Assembly (NCBI RefSeq): GCF_014138435.1
Contig: NZ_JACJIM010000001.1
Location: 558,001 to 622,000, forward strand
Length of the DNA: 64,000 nucleotides
Source of the DNA: Methylobacterium fujisawaense
Lineage (GTDB): Bacteria; Pseudomonadota; Alphaproteobacteria; Rhizobiales; Beijerinckiaceae
Reading direction: 5' to 3'
The notes under the pieces were generated by a model that ran no database searches, had not been told where the DNA came from, and was given only the letters and a program-made list of their open reading frames with translations. Shown here one piece after another: positions 53,066 through 61,480 of the stretch (positions are counted from its first letter, which is position 1; every line of letters starts with the position of its first letter). Position numbers and translations under genes: made by a program.

Positions 53066-53992
53066 TCAGCGCCCCCAGCGCAGGACCAGCGCATCGTTCC
53101 GGCGGGCCAGTTCGATCAGCCCGGCGCGCGTGTCGGGGTGCAGCGGCTGGATCGGCAGCCGCGCGGTCTCGTGGGCGATCACCCCGCCCTCGGCCATCAG
53201 CGCCTTGCAGGCCAGCAGGCCGCATTGCCGGTTCTCGTAGTTGATCAGCGGCAGCCAGCGCGCGTAGGCGTCCATGGCCTCGTCCCGGCGGCCCGCCGCG
53301 TAGGCGTCGGTGATCTGCCGGATCCCGTCCGGATAGGCCCCGCCGGTCATCGCTCCGGTGGCGCCGGCATCGAGGTCGGCCATCAGGGTGATCGCCTCCT
53401 CGCCGTCCCAGGGGCCCACCACCGCTTCGCCGCCCAGCGCGATCAACTCGCGGAGCTTGGCTGCAGCCTGCGCGGTCTCGATCTTGAAATAGGCGACGTT
53501 GGCGATCTCCCGGGCCATGCGCGCCAGGAACGCGGCCGAGAGCGGCGTCCCCGAAACCGGAGCGTCCTGGATCATGATCGGGATCGAGATCGCGTCCGAG
53601 ACCGCGCGGAAGAACTCGTAGATGCCGAGGTCCGGCACGCGGATCGTGGCCCCGTGATAGGGCGGCATGATCATCACCATGGCGGCCCCGGCCTCCTGCG
53701 CCAGCCGCGAGCGCTCGGCACAGACCTGCGTGGCGAAGTGGGTCGTGGTGACGATCACGGGCACGCGGCCGGCCACGTGCTCCAGCACGGCGTGCATGAC
53801 GGTCTCCCGCTCCGCGTCGGTGAGGACGAACTGCTCGGAGAAGTTGGCGAGGATGCACAGGCCCTGGCTGCCGGCGTCGATCATGAAGTCGATCGCCCGG
53901 CGCTGCCCGTCGAGGTCGAGGGCGCCCGCGGCGTCGAAGACCGTCGGGGCGACCGGGAAGACGCCCCGGTAGGATTGGGCAGGCGAGGTCAT
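53066..53992 (-). CDS. DHDPS-family protein, probable L-2-keto-3-deoxyarabonate dehydratase
   Basis: A 308-residue (beta/alpha)8 class I aldolase/dehydratase. The Schiff-base lysine is Lys170 in VAYFKIETA and the general Tyr is Tyr112 in MPPYHG. In place of the DapA GTTGE motif it reads ILANFSEQ, which I associate with the L-KDA dehydratase group of the non-phosphorylated L-arabinose pathway. Those enzymes convert L-2-keto-3-deoxyarabonate to 2-oxoglutarate semialdehyde. GWDGEEAITLMADLDAGATG-like sequence (PWDGEEAITLMADL) supports it. ATG 53992 follows GGAAGGAG. Functional assignment is by memory of family sequences and could be another sugar-acid lyase. Confidence 0.7.
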   Translation of the reverse strand: MTSPAQSYRGVFPVAPTVFDAAGALDLDGQRRAIDFMIDAGSQGLCILANFSEQFVLTDAERETVMHAVLEHVAGRVPVIVTTTHFATQVCAERSRLAQEAGAAMVMIMPPYHGATIRVPDLGIYEFFRAVSDAISIPIMIQDAPVSGTPLSAAFLARMAREIANVAYFKIETAQAAAKLRELIALGGEAVVGPWDGEEAITLMADLDAGATGAMTGGAYPDGIRQITDAYAAGRRDEAMDAYARWLPLINYENRQCGLLACKALMAEGGVIAHETARLPIQPLHPDTRAGLIELARRNDALVLRWGR

Positions 53993-54320
53993 GCGCGCTC
54001 CTTCCATCGAGAAGGCCGCGTTCCCCGGCGCGTGAATCGGTCCGGATTCGAGACCCGCTTCCTCCTAGCACGGAGCCGGCCTGTCCGCGGCCGCATCATA
54101 TCCCCGGGACGATGCCCCTGTCGGTAGGCGTCCCGGGTTCCCCTTGATATGGGGAGCGCGGCCTTCCGGAGCGTGGCGCCATGCGGCGGCATGCTCTGAC
54201 GGTCCATCAAGTCCCGGCCACGCGCTGGCCGCCCGAAACCTTTACTGCGTCCCGCGTCGACAGCTGAGAGCGACCTCGGCGACAGCGGCAGGACCTTCTA
54301 TCGCGCTGGAGCCAACCACG
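53993..54320. other. Divergent intergenic region before the ABC transporter genes
   Basis: This 328-base gap lies between the minus-strand dehydratase and the plus-strand binding-protein gene and must contain both promoters. I cannot identify clear -35/-10 pairs or an operator dyad, and there is no protein-like ORF. Confidence 0.4.
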
Positions 54321-55097
54321 ATGCGCTTTGTCTCGACCCGCCTCGCCCTGGTCCTCGCCGCTGCGGCATGCCTCCTCGGAATGCCCGCGCAGGCGGACGA
54401 CCTCGACGCGATCCGTGCGGCCAAGACCCTGCGCATCGGGACGGAGGGCACCTACGCGCCGTTCACGTTCCACGACGCCTCCGGGGCGCTCGTCGGCTTC
54501 GACGTGGAGATCGGTCGCAAGGTCGCCGAGAAGCTCGGCGTCACGCCGCAATTCCTCGAAGGCAAATGGGACGGCCTGATCGCCGGCCTCGACGGCAAGC
54601 GCTACGACGTGGTGATCAACCAAGTCGGCATCACCAAGGAGCGTCAGGCGAAGTTCGACTTCTCCGAGCCCTATATCCGGGCGCGGGCCGTGCTGATCAC
54701 CCGCACGGACCGGGCGGACATCACGTCCTTCGCCGACCTGAAGGGCAAGAAGGCCGCGCAGAGCCTGAGCAGCAACTTCGCGCGCCTTGCCGAGCAGTCC
54801 GGTGCCGAGCTCGTCGGCACGGACGGATTCGATCAGTCGGTTCAGCTCGTGGCCACCGGCCGCGCCGACGCGACCGTCAACGACAGCCTGTCGTTCCTCG
54901 ACTTCCACAAGCAGAAGCCGAATGCGCCCGTGAAGATCGTCGCCGAGCAGACGGACGCGGACGCATCCGGGATCATCATGCGCAAGGACAACCCCGCGCT
55001 GAAGGCTGCCATCGACAAGGCGCTGGAGTCGATCAAGGCCGACGGCAGCTACGCGGCGATCGCCCAGAAGTACTTCGGCGCCGACGTCTCGAAGTAG
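54321..55097 (+). CDS. Polar amino-acid ABC transporter substrate-binding protein (family 3)
   Basis: A 258-residue periplasmic binding protein: a signal peptide (LVLAAAACLLGMPAQADD), then the family-3 signature LRIGTEGTYAPFTFHDASGA followed by LVGFDVEIGRKVAEKLGV, GLDGKRYDVVINQVGITKER and FSEPYIRARAVL. The pattern is closest to cystine (FliY/TcyJ-like) or other polar amino-acid binders, but the ligand is not certain. A hairpin-rich 220-base gap separates it from the permease. Confidence 0.92.
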   Translation: MRFVSTRLALVLAAAACLLGMPAQADDLDAIRAAKTLRIGTEGTYAPFTFHDASGALVGFDVEIGRKVAEKLGVTPQFLEGKWDGLIAGLDGKRYDVVINQVGITKERQAKFDFSEPYIRARAVLITRTDRADITSFADLKGKKAAQSLSSNFARLAEQSGAELVGTDGFDQSVQLVATGRADATVNDSLSFLDFHKQKPNAPVKIVAEQTDADASGIIMRKDNPALKAAIDKALESIKADGSYAAIAQKYFGADVSK

Positions 55098-55140
55098 CCG
55101 TCCGGAAGGGGCCCGTCGCGGCGCCCCTGCGGGTCGCCTG

Positions 55141-55209
55141 CAGGCTCTGCAAGCCTGAAGGCTGCGAGGATCCGGGCGCGCCTCTGAAGGCAGAGCGCAT
55201 CGGGATCCC
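55141..55209 (+). promoter_or_regulatory. Hairpin region between binding-protein and permease genes
   Basis: A 6-bp stem CAGGCT/AGCCTG (55141-55146, 55152-55157) is followed by a larger structure: GGATCC at 55168-55173 with GGGATCC at 55202-55208 outside, and CTCTG/CAGAG (55182-55186, 55191-55195) inside. Such structures after a binding-protein gene commonly stabilise its mRNA and lower expression of the membrane genes. Confidence 0.4.
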
Positions 55210-55317
55210 TCCCCGAGGGGACGCGGGGATCCGCACATATCCTTCGGCGAAGGCCATGCCCCGAGGCCGAACCTGCGAAACCCGTAACCCTGTCCGACCG
55301 AAAGGAAACGTCGCCCT

Positions 55318-55998
55318 GTGCCGCACTGGCTCGACCTCATGCTCCAGTCGCTGGGGCCGCTGCTCGCGGCCGGCCTCCGCTTCACGGTCCCGCTGACCCT
55401 GATCGCCTTCATGCTGGGGCTCGGCCTGGGGCTCGGAACCGCGCTCGTGCGCCTGTTCGCCCCACGCCCGCTGGCGGCCTTGGCCTGGTTCTACGTGTGG
55501 ATCTTCCGGGGCACGCCGCTCCTCGTGCAGCTCTTCGTGATCTTCTACGGGCTGCCGAGCACCGGCATCCTGATCGACGCCTTCCCTGCGGCCGTGATCG
55601 GGTTCACGCTCAATGTCGGCGCCTACACGTCCGAGATCATCCGCGCCGCCATCGCCTCCATTCCGAGGGGACAATGGGAGGCGGCCTACGCCACCGGCAT
55701 GACGCCCGCTCAAGCCCTGCGGCGCACGATCCTGCCTCAGGCAGCGCGGGTGGCGGTGCCGTCGCTCGCCAACTCCTTCATCGCGCTGGTCAAGGACACC
55801 TCGCTCGCGGCCGCGATCACCGTGCCGGAACTGTTCCAGGCCGCCCAGCGCATCGTGGCCGTCACCTACGAGCCGCTGATCCTCTACATCGAAGTGGCGC
55901 TGATCTACCTCGTCCTGTCCACGTGCCTGTCCTGGCTCCAGACGCTCTTGGAGCGGCGGCTCGGGCGATACGGCGGATATCTGGAGGCGCGCGCATGA
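55318..55998 (+). CDS. Polar amino-acid ABC transporter permease
   Basis: A 226-residue inner-membrane permease with about five helices (RFTVPLTLIAFMLGLGLGLG, YVWIFRGTPLLVQLFVIFYG). The His/Glu-type ABC permease signature is intact: IRAAIASIPRGQWEAAYATG followed by MTPAQALRRTILPQAARVAV, the EAA loop that contacts the ATPase. A GTG start at 55318 follows AAAGGAAAC. Its stop overlaps the ATPase start by four bases. Confidence 0.93.
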   Translation: MPHWLDLMLQSLGPLLAAGLRFTVPLTLIAFMLGLGLGLGTALVRLFAPRPLAALAWFYVWIFRGTPLLVQLFVIFYGLPSTGILIDAFPAAVIGFTLNVGAYTSEIIRAAIASIPRGQWEAAYATGMTPAQALRRTILPQAARVAVPSLANSFIALVKDTSLAAAITVPELFQAAQRIVAVTYEPLILYIEVALIYLVLSTCLSWLQTLLERRLGRYGGYLEARA

Positions 55999-56756
55999 TC
56001 GCCCTGTCGGCCATCGAGAAGAGTTTTGGCGGGAACGCGGTCCTGCGGGGCATCGATCTCGCAGTGCCCGAGGGCCGCGTCACGGCGCTGATCGGCCCGT
56101 CCGGCTCGGGCAAGTCGACGCTCCTGCGCTGCGTCAACCTGCTGGAGATGCCGCGGTCCGGTACGCTCGACCTCGGCGATATCCGACTCACCTTCCGACC
56201 GGACCGGCCGCCGACCCGGCGGGAGATGCTCGCGGTGCGCCGCCAGACCGGCATGGTGTTCCAGAATTTCCAGCTCTTTCCCCATCGCACCGTCATCGAG
56301 AACATCACGGAGGGGCTCGTCACCGTCGCCAAGTGGCCGCAGGCCAGGGCGCGGGCGCGGGCGCTGGAGTTGCTGGAGCGCGTCGGCCTCGCCCACAAGG
56401 CGGGGGACTGGCCTGCCAACCTGTCAGGCGGCCAGCAGCAGCGGGTCGCCATCGCCCGGGCGCTCGCCCCCTCCCCGCGCCTGCTCCTCTGCGACGAGCC
56501 GACCTCGGCCCTCGACCCGGAACTCGCAGCCGAGGTGGTGGACGTGCTGGCCAGCCTCGCGGGGGAGGGCATGACCATGCTGATGGCAACCCACGACCTG
56601 CGCCTCGCGCGGCGCGTCGCCGACACGGTGGTGTTCCTGGAGGGCGGCACGATCGTCGAGCGGGGACCGGCGCCGGACCTGTTCGCCCACCCGAAGGATC
56701 CGCGCACCCGCCGCTTCATCCGGACTCTGCTCGGTGAAGCCGCGGAGGAGGCGTGA
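55995..56756 (+). CDS. Polar amino-acid ABC transporter ATP-binding protein
   Basis: A 253-residue ATPase with all motifs: Walker A GPSGSGKST, Q-loop VFQNFQLFPHRTVIENI, signature LSGGQQQRVAIARAL, Walker B LLLCDEPTSALDPEL and the switch THDLRLARRVADTVVFLEGG. The RGPAPDLFAHPKDPRTRRFI end is common in GlnQ/GltL-like proteins. It overlaps the permease gene (ATGA) and completes a three-component transporter with the upstream binding protein. Confidence 0.95.
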   Translation: MIALSAIEKSFGGNAVLRGIDLAVPEGRVTALIGPSGSGKSTLLRCVNLLEMPRSGTLDLGDIRLTFRPDRPPTRREMLAVRRQTGMVFQNFQLFPHRTVIENITEGLVTVAKWPQARARARALELLERVGLAHKAGDWPANLSGGQQQRVAIARALAPSPRLLLCDEPTSALDPELAAEVVDVLASLAGEGMTMLMATHDLRLARRVADTVVFLEGGTIVERGPAPDLFAHPKDPRTRRFIRTLLGEAAEEA

Positions 56757-56774
56757 AGGGCGATCCGGCCTGGA

Positions 56775-57503
56775 TCAGATCGTCCAGCCGCCGTCGATCA
56801 TGACGGCTTGGCCGGTCGTGTAGGTCGCGCCCGCCAGGTAAACGGCGAGGTCGGCGATCTCCTCGGCGGTACCCAGCCGCCCGATCGGCTGCCGCGCGAT
56901 GAAGGCCGCGCGGGTCTGCGCGTAGTCGCCCTGCGCGCGGATGCGCTCTTGGAGCGACGGGCTCTCCACCGTGCCGGGGCAGATCGCGTTGCAGCGGATG
57001 TTGTGGCCGACATAGTCGGCCGCCACCGCCTTGGTCAGGCCGATCACCGCCGCCTTCGTCAACCCGTAGGCGAAGCGGTTGGGCACGCCCTTCACCGAGG
57101 AGGCAACCGACGCCATGTTGACGATGGCGCCGTCGCGGCGCTCCAGCATCCCGGGCAGAACCGCCCGGATCGTACGGATCATCGCCTTGACGTTGAGATC
57201 GAGGGCGAAGTCGAGGTCGTCGTCGCGCATCTCCAGGATGGTGCCGGCATGCACGATGCCGGCGCAGTTGAACAGGACGTCGACCACGCCGATCCGCGCG
57301 ACCAGGGTGCTGACGGCGCCCGCATCGAGAACGTCGAGGATCGCGGTGCTGAGACCGTCGGCGCGCAGCCCGGCGAGGGCATCCGCGTTGATGTCGGTGG
57401 CGTGGACCCGAGCCCCGGCTTGGGCGAAGGCGAGCGCGCTCGCCCGCCCGATCCCCTGCCCCGCCGCCGTGATCAGGACCGTCTTCCCGGACAGATCTGC
57501 CAT
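56775..57503 (-). CDS. SDR family oxidoreductase (2-keto-3-deoxy-L-fuconate dehydrogenase-like)
   Basis: A 242-residue classical short-chain dehydrogenase: cofactor motif TVLITAAGQGIGRASALAFA, NCAGI, catalytic Ser in MASVASSVKGVPNRFAYG with the YGLTK Tyr-Lys, and the C-terminal PIGRLGTAEEIADLAVYLAG followed by GQAVMIDGGWTI. The VESPSLQERIRAQGDYAQT segment reminds me of 2-keto-3-deoxy-L-fuconate and related sugar-acid dehydrogenases. With the nearby L-KDA-type dehydratase it hints at sugar-acid catabolism. ATG 57503 follows GGGAGCGAACA. Convergent with the ABC transporter operon. Confidence 0.85.
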   Translation of the reverse strand: MADLSGKTVLITAAGQGIGRASALAFAQAGARVHATDINADALAGLRADGLSTAILDVLDAGAVSTLVARIGVVDVLFNCAGIVHAGTILEMRDDDLDFALDLNVKAMIRTIRAVLPGMLERRDGAIVNMASVASSVKGVPNRFAYGLTKAAVIGLTKAVAADYVGHNIRCNAICPGTVESPSLQERIRAQGDYAQTRAAFIARQPIGRLGTAEEIADLAVYLAGATYTTGQAVMIDGGWTI

Positions 57504-57694
57504 TGTTCGCTCCCAGCAGGCTGCACTTCGCCGCGTCGGCTCCTGGACCGGGATACGCCGGCCAGATCCGGGCATCCGGGCTGAGTGCCCCCCAGCGTTG
57601 TAGGTTCCGGATGGGCGGGGCTCCAGGCCCGATCGCCCCGTCCATCCGACCCGACGCCGCCGCCCGGAGCGACGCAATCAACCGACCGCGCGGG

Positions 57695-57994
57695 ATGACC
57701 GGCACGGCGGCGGATCTCTGGATGCCCGTCCGGCGTTCTCACGACGAAACTTTTTCGTGGAGGATCGCCGTGGGGCTTGCCGCCTTCGTCTTCTTCGTCG
57801 TGCCCTGGATGGCCGTGGCGATCTGGCTCTCGCTGCGTCCGTCCGGCGCCCGCCTGGGCGCCCCGGCTGCTCCCTGGCGTCCGCTGACGGATTATCCGCC
57901 GCCGACGCGGGACCAGCAGGACAGCGCAGAGACGCAGAGCCTGGATTCGGGTGCGGCGCATGACGGCAAGCACGCACCGATCCAGGCCGTGTAG
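57695..57994 (+). CDS. Small single-pass membrane protein of unknown function
   Basis: A 99-residue product from ATG 57695 (or ~90 residues from ATG 57722). After a short polar start it has one hydrophobic helix, RIAVGLAAFVFFVVPWMAVA followed by IWLSL, then a proline-rich polar C-terminus (PAAPWRPLTDYPPPTRDQQD). I do not recognise it. Probably inserted with the N-terminus in the cytoplasm. A 9-bp hairpin lies 24 bases after the stop, which supports it as a transcribed unit; ribosome sites are weak. Confidence 0.5.
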   Translation: MTGTAADLWMPVRRSHDETFSWRIAVGLAAFVFFVVPWMAVAIWLSLRPSGARLGAPAAPWRPLTDYPPPTRDQQDSAETQSLDSGAAHDGKHAPIQAV

Positions 57995-58017
57995 GGCCCG
58001 CTGAGGCGGCGGATGGT

Positions 58018-58039
58018 GGAGGTGGAGATTTCCACCTCC
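58018..58039 (+). terminator. Hairpin after the small membrane protein gene
   Basis: GGAGGTGGA (58018-58026) pairs perfectly with TCCACCTCC (58031-58039) around the loop GATT. No U-tract follows. The remainder of the gap to 58379 shows no recognisable gene. Confidence 0.5.
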
Positions 58040-58378
58040 CGGCCAACAAGCGCCACATCATCCCATCCGCCGCGACCGCCCTGCGCCTCGATCCGTTCGG
58101 ACCCTGGGCTGCACCAAGGGGGGGCAGCGGCGACGCGCGTCTGGATCGGTCCGGACGGTCCGGCACTCGGACGGGCCTGCCATGCGCCGACACGATCCTC
58201 AGGATCGTGAGCGCACTTCGACGCGCCGTCCTGGCTCCTGTGAGGAGGTCGGGCGCGCCGGCCGCGGCGGGGGCGTGGTCCGCCGGCCTGCGGCGATCCA
58301 TCCCGGAAATCCGTTGCGCTTCCGCGGTTGCACAGGTTCGTGGGCGCGACGTTGCGCGGCCGAGGGAGAGACCGGGAC

Positions 58379-59119
58379 TTGCCCGAAGCCACCTATCCGC
58401 CCCTCGACGTCCTCAAGCCGGTGGCCGATGGCGTCTGGATCGTCGACAGCGGGCCGCTCCGCGTCCTCGGCATCCCCCTCCCGGTCCGCATGACCGTCGT
58501 CCGCCTAGGCGACGGCGGACTCTGGCTGCACTCACCGACACGGTTCGATCCGCACCTGTACCGCGAGATCGCCGCATTGGGGCCGATCCGGCATCTGGTC
58601 GCCCCCAACATCGCCCACTGGACCTTCCTGAAGGCGTGGCAGGCGCATTGTCCGGAGGCGCTGACCTGGGCGGCTCCGAATCTCCGCCAGCGTCGCCCGG
58701 TCCGCCGCGCCGGCCTCCGCATCGACCGGGTTCTCGGGGACGATGCCCCCTCCGATTGGGCGGCCGATTTGCGCCAGATCGTCGTGCCGGGCGGCTTAGG
58801 GTTCCGGGAGGTCGCGTTCGTCCACGGGGCGAGCCGGACGCTGATCCTGACCGATCTCGTCCTCAACCTGGAACCGGAGAAGATGCCGGCGCTCCTGCGT
58901 CCGTTCCTGCGCCTCGCCCGCATGACGCGACCGCACGGCCAGCCGCCACCCTACCTGCGCCTCGTGATCAAACTCCGCCGGCACGACGCCGCGAGAGCAG
59001 CGAGCGACCTTCTCACCTTGGCTCCCGAGCGGGTCATCTTCGCACACGGCCTCTGGTTCGCCGGGGACGGCGCAGCGCGCCTCAGACACGCGCTCCGCTG
59101 GCTCGCGAAAGGCCTCTGA
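58379..59119 (+). CDS. DUF4336 domain-containing protein
   Basis: A ~246-residue protein. Recognisable are DGVWIVDSGPLRVLGIPLPV, RMTVVRLGDGGLWLHSPTRF, then LGPIRHLVAPNIAHWTFLKA and ASRTLILTDLVLNLEPEKM. DUF4336 has a metallo-beta-lactamase-like layout, with the His of APNIAHW and the Asp of LTDLVLN near expected metal positions, but no activity is established that I know of. The start is uncertain: I take the TTG at 58379 after AGGGAGAG; a TTG at 58328 is also open. Confidence 0.78.
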   Translation: MPEATYPPLDVLKPVADGVWIVDSGPLRVLGIPLPVRMTVVRLGDGGLWLHSPTRFDPHLYREIAALGPIRHLVAPNIAHWTFLKAWQAHCPEALTWAAPNLRQRRPVRRAGLRIDRVLGDDAPSDWAADLRQIVVPGGLGFREVAFVHGASRTLILTDLVLNLEPEKMPALLRPFLRLARMTRPHGQPPPYLRLVIKLRRHDAARAASDLLTLAPERVIFAHGLWFAGDGAARLRHALRWLAKGL

Positions 59120-59137
59120 GGGCGGGCGGTATCGGGA

Positions 59138-59383
59138 TTACGCCGCAGCGATCAGCCGCCGCATGATCCAGGCCCGGGCGGCCGCGAGATCCGCGAAGAG
59201 CGGCGGACAAGCCGGTGCGAGCGGGCCGAATCCGGCCTCCAGGAACCACTTTCCGGTGTCCTCGCCGTGCTGCGCCGAGAGGCGGACCAACACCGCGACC
59301 AGAAATCCGTCGGCGAAGACGAGCTGGCTCTCGGTATCGTCGCTGCTGGTCGCGACCTGCACGGCCTGCAGGCTCAGGATCAT
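59138..59383 (-). CDS. Small protein of unknown function
   Basis: An 81-residue ORF (MILSLQAVQVATSSDDTESQ, then LVFADGFLVAVLVRLSAQHG). Alternating polar and hydrophobic residues suggest a compact alpha/beta fold; it ends in an Arg-rich helix AWIMRRLIAAA. I do not recognise a family. Convergent with the DUF4336 gene, 18 bases away. The ribosome site is weak. The 296-base gap to the next gene (59384-59679) holds nothing recognisable. Confidence 0.5.
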   Translation of the reverse strand: MILSLQAVQVATSSDDTESQLVFADGFLVAVLVRLSAQHGEDTGKWFLEAGFGPLAPACPPLFADLAAARAWIMRRLIAAA

Positions 59384-59679
59384 TCGGCCATCGACTTCAA
59401 GGCGAAGACTTCGGCCGGATCAGTCCATCGCACGTTGGCAACGGGCGCAGATCTCCGTACCGATCCCTCTGGTCAATCGACCCTTCGCGCCGAAGTTCCG
59501 ACGTCGATAGGGTCCGGCCGGCAGCCGCCCCCCGCGATGGCGCAGTCGGGGATCGCCCGCCCCGCGAAGCAGGCGTGCAGATGGATGACGGCCCGCGCGC
59601 CGATTCGGTCCGGGCTCGGCCCGGCGGACGCCTTCGCGCGGGGCACCGACGATGCGTCGACCAGGAGAAGGGCGGTCGT

Positions 59680-59943
59680 TCAGGGCTCTTCCGGCGGGTC
59701 AGCCGCGACGGTGACGGCCCCCTCGATCGAGCGGGCGAGTTCGGTCAGCACCTCCTCCACCATCGGCGGCCAGGGTGCCTTCTCCTCGTCCATGAGGCGG
59801 GCAGCGCCGACCAGGGCGGCGATCTGCGCCTCATAGACGGGACGGCCGACGAGCTGCGCGTAGCGCACCCGCGCCGCAAGCGCCGTGGCGAGGCGCTGGA
59901 CCTCCGCGATCTTCACGCTCGGCGCGCCGCTGCCGTCGCTCAT
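59680..59943 (-). CDS. Small helical protein of unknown function
   Basis: An 87-residue, largely helical acidic protein (KIAEVQRLATALAARVRYAQ, then LVGRPVYEAQIAALVGAARL). No family recognised, and no export signal or membrane helix. GGAGGGA is well placed before the ATG at 59943, which makes it a good candidate gene. It lies in a run of small minus-strand genes extending to 60600. Confidence 0.58.
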   Translation of the reverse strand: MSDGSGAPSVKIAEVQRLATALAARVRYAQLVGRPVYEAQIAALVGAARLMDEEKAPWPPMVEEVLTELARSIEGAVTVAADPPEEP

Positions 59944-60007
59944 CCGTCCATCCCTCCGGATCCTCGCCGATCCTCATAGGCCATGGGCGGGATACAGTCA
60001 GGACCGG

Positions 60008-60193
60008 CTACCAAGCCTGGAGGATCCAGCCGCAGGCGAGGGCGACGACGACGCCGGCCAGCAACGCCAGGGCGATGTCCCACAGCGGAGCGGTGAACGC
60101 TCCCGGCTCCGAGACGAAGCGTGTCAGACTCTCGGGCAGGACCGGTGCCGGCGGCCCGCGCCGCCAGCGCAGGCCAGTGCGGATGCGGCGCAT
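60008..60193 (-). CDS. Small single-pass membrane protein
   Basis: A 61-residue protein. An Arg-rich N-terminus (MRRIRTGLRWRRG) is followed by a polar stretch and one C-terminal helix, IALALLAGVVVALACGWILQ. Positive-inside logic puts the N-terminus in the cytoplasm. I do not recognise it. It is 20 bases after the helical 128-residue gene on the same strand, so the two may be co-transcribed. Confidence 0.5.
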   Translation of the reverse strand: MRRIRTGLRWRRGPPAPVLPESLTRFVSEPGAFTAPLWDIALALLAGVVVALACGWILQAW

Positions 60194-60213
60194 GCGCAGA
60201 TCCCCCGACCCTC

Positions 60214-60600
60214 TCAGGCGGTCTCGGCCAGGCGGCCGGCGGCGGCCTGCGCCTTCCGCGCCCCGCCCTTGGTGCGGACGAATTCGCCGAGCGGCTTGCA
60301 GGCCGGAAGGCCGATCACCTCCGCGGGCCGCATCCCGGCCGGCGGCACCGGATCGCACCGGGTCAGGGTGCCGGCGGCCTCCGCGGTCCCGGCGGATCCG
60401 CCATCCGCGCTCGGCAGGTCGACGCGATGCCCGATCAGGTACGCTTCGAGGTCGATCAGGCGGTGGCGCAGGCGCCAGATGTCGTTCTCGACGCCGTTGA
60501 TCTGGACCAGCAGGTCGGAGACGGTACCCTGGCGCGCCGCGATGGCCGACAGCACGGCGGCCCGCTCGTTCAGCAGAACGGCTTTGACGGTCGGGTTCAT
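60214..60600 (-). CDS. Small coiled-coil protein of unknown function
   Basis: A 128-residue protein. Residues ~5-60 are helical with heptad-like spacing (SAIAARQGTVSDLLVQINGV, then ENDIWRLRHRLIDLEAYLIG). The rest is Ala/Gly/Pro-rich with two cysteines (TRCDP, LPACKPLGEF). No family recognised. GGAGG lies upstream of the ATG at 60600 at good spacing. Just upstream (60640-60700) is a short AT-rich stretch that may be its promoter. Confidence 0.55.
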   Translation of the reverse strand: MNPTVKAVLLNERAAVLSAIAARQGTVSDLLVQINGVENDIWRLRHRLIDLEAYLIGHRVDLPSADGGSAGTAEAAGTLTRCDPVPPAGMRPAEVIGLPACKPLGEFVRTKGGARKAQAAAGRLAETA

Positions 60601-60838
60601 GACGCACGCCTCCGAATGTTACTGCGCCACGATCCGCCAATTCCGCCTGCGAAATACCTCTCAAAATTGATTAGCCATTACGCCCGAAGGTTAACCGCGG
60701 AATTCGACGGCATCGCCGCGAAACGGCGCCTCCGAATGCACCACATGCCGGCGCGGGCGCGTCGCGGGCGCGGGAACTTCATGAACGGACAAGCGTCGGT
60801 TTCTCGCAGACCGACGCACGCAGTTCCGGGAGCTTCAC

Positions 60839-61102
60839 ATGCGCAGATCCGCAACCCTCGCCATGGCCGCCACCCTGAGCCTGGCTTCAGCCACCGCCTG
60901 GGCCGACCCCGTCGGCAGGACGGGAACCGGGGGCGGCCCCGATACGACCGCCAAGGCGCCCCACACCGCCGCGACCGGCCAGACGGTGCCCAACCCCGGC
61001 GCCCTCGGCCCGAGCGAGACCGGCAGCATCGAGCGGCGGGATGCCATCGAGGAGCGCAACGACGCGATCACGCGCGGAATCTGCATCGGCTGCAGCCGCT
61101 GA
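60839..61102 (+). CDS. Small secreted protein with C-terminal CIGC motif
   Basis: An 87-residue product with a signal peptide (MRRSATLAMAATLSLASATA, cut after AWA). The mature part is Gly/Thr/Pro-rich and ends RGICIGCSR, a closely spaced cysteine pair that could bind metal or form a disulfide. Gene family not recognised. GGAG precedes the ATG. A nested hairpin lies 50-95 bases downstream. Confidence 0.58.
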   Translation: MRRSATLAMAATLSLASATAWADPVGRTGTGGGPDTTAKAPHTAATGQTVPNPGALGPSETGSIERRDAIEERNDAITRGICIGCSR

Positions 61103-61150
61103 GACCGCAGGCCGTCCGGCCCCATCGCGCCCGGCCAGGCGGGCCATCTG

Positions 61151-61198
61151 CAGGGCGCCCCCAAGGGTATGACGAACCGTCATGGCCGGGGCGCCCTG
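61151..61198 (+). terminator. Nested stem-loop after the CIGC protein gene
   Basis: The outer arms CAGGGCGCCCC (61151-61161) and GGGGCGCCCTG (61188-61198) are perfect 11-mers. Inside them ATGACG/CGTCAT (61069-like spacing; 61169-61174 and 61178-61183) forms a second perfect stem. The unit is followed by TTCC, a poor U-tract. It could be a terminator or a structured RNA element. Confidence 0.5.
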
Positions 61199-61275
61199 TT
61201 CCGGGCGGGGGTTGAAGCCGCGGCCGCCGCGGCCCAAATCATCGGCCCTCACCCACCATGAACAGGAGTCGAAGC

Positions 61276-61464
61276 GTGGCGAACGAGTCTGTCGAACAGG
61301 CGACAGAGAAGACCTATTTCGGATTGACCCTCGCGCAGCATGCGGAGCGGATCCGAAAGCTCGCGACCGAGCGCGGTCTCACCGGCGATGTCTTCGACCG
61401 CGTGACCGCGAAGGCCGTCGCGATGATCCCGACCGTCAAGGTGAACGACGCCGCCCAGCGGTGA
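61276..61464 (+). CDS. Small protein of unknown function
   Basis: A 62-residue protein (ANESVEQATEKTYFGLTLAQ, then HAERIRKLATERGLTGDVFD). It is helical with no export signal. The GTG at 61276 has AGGAG eight bases upstream and is favoured over the ATG at 61258. I do not recognise the family. Convergent with the minus-strand gene at 61481. Confidence 0.55.
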   Translation: MANESVEQATEKTYFGLTLAQHAERIRKLATERGLTGDVFDRVTAKAVAMIPTVKVNDAAQR

Positions 61465-61480
61465 GCCCGGACGGGCCGGA

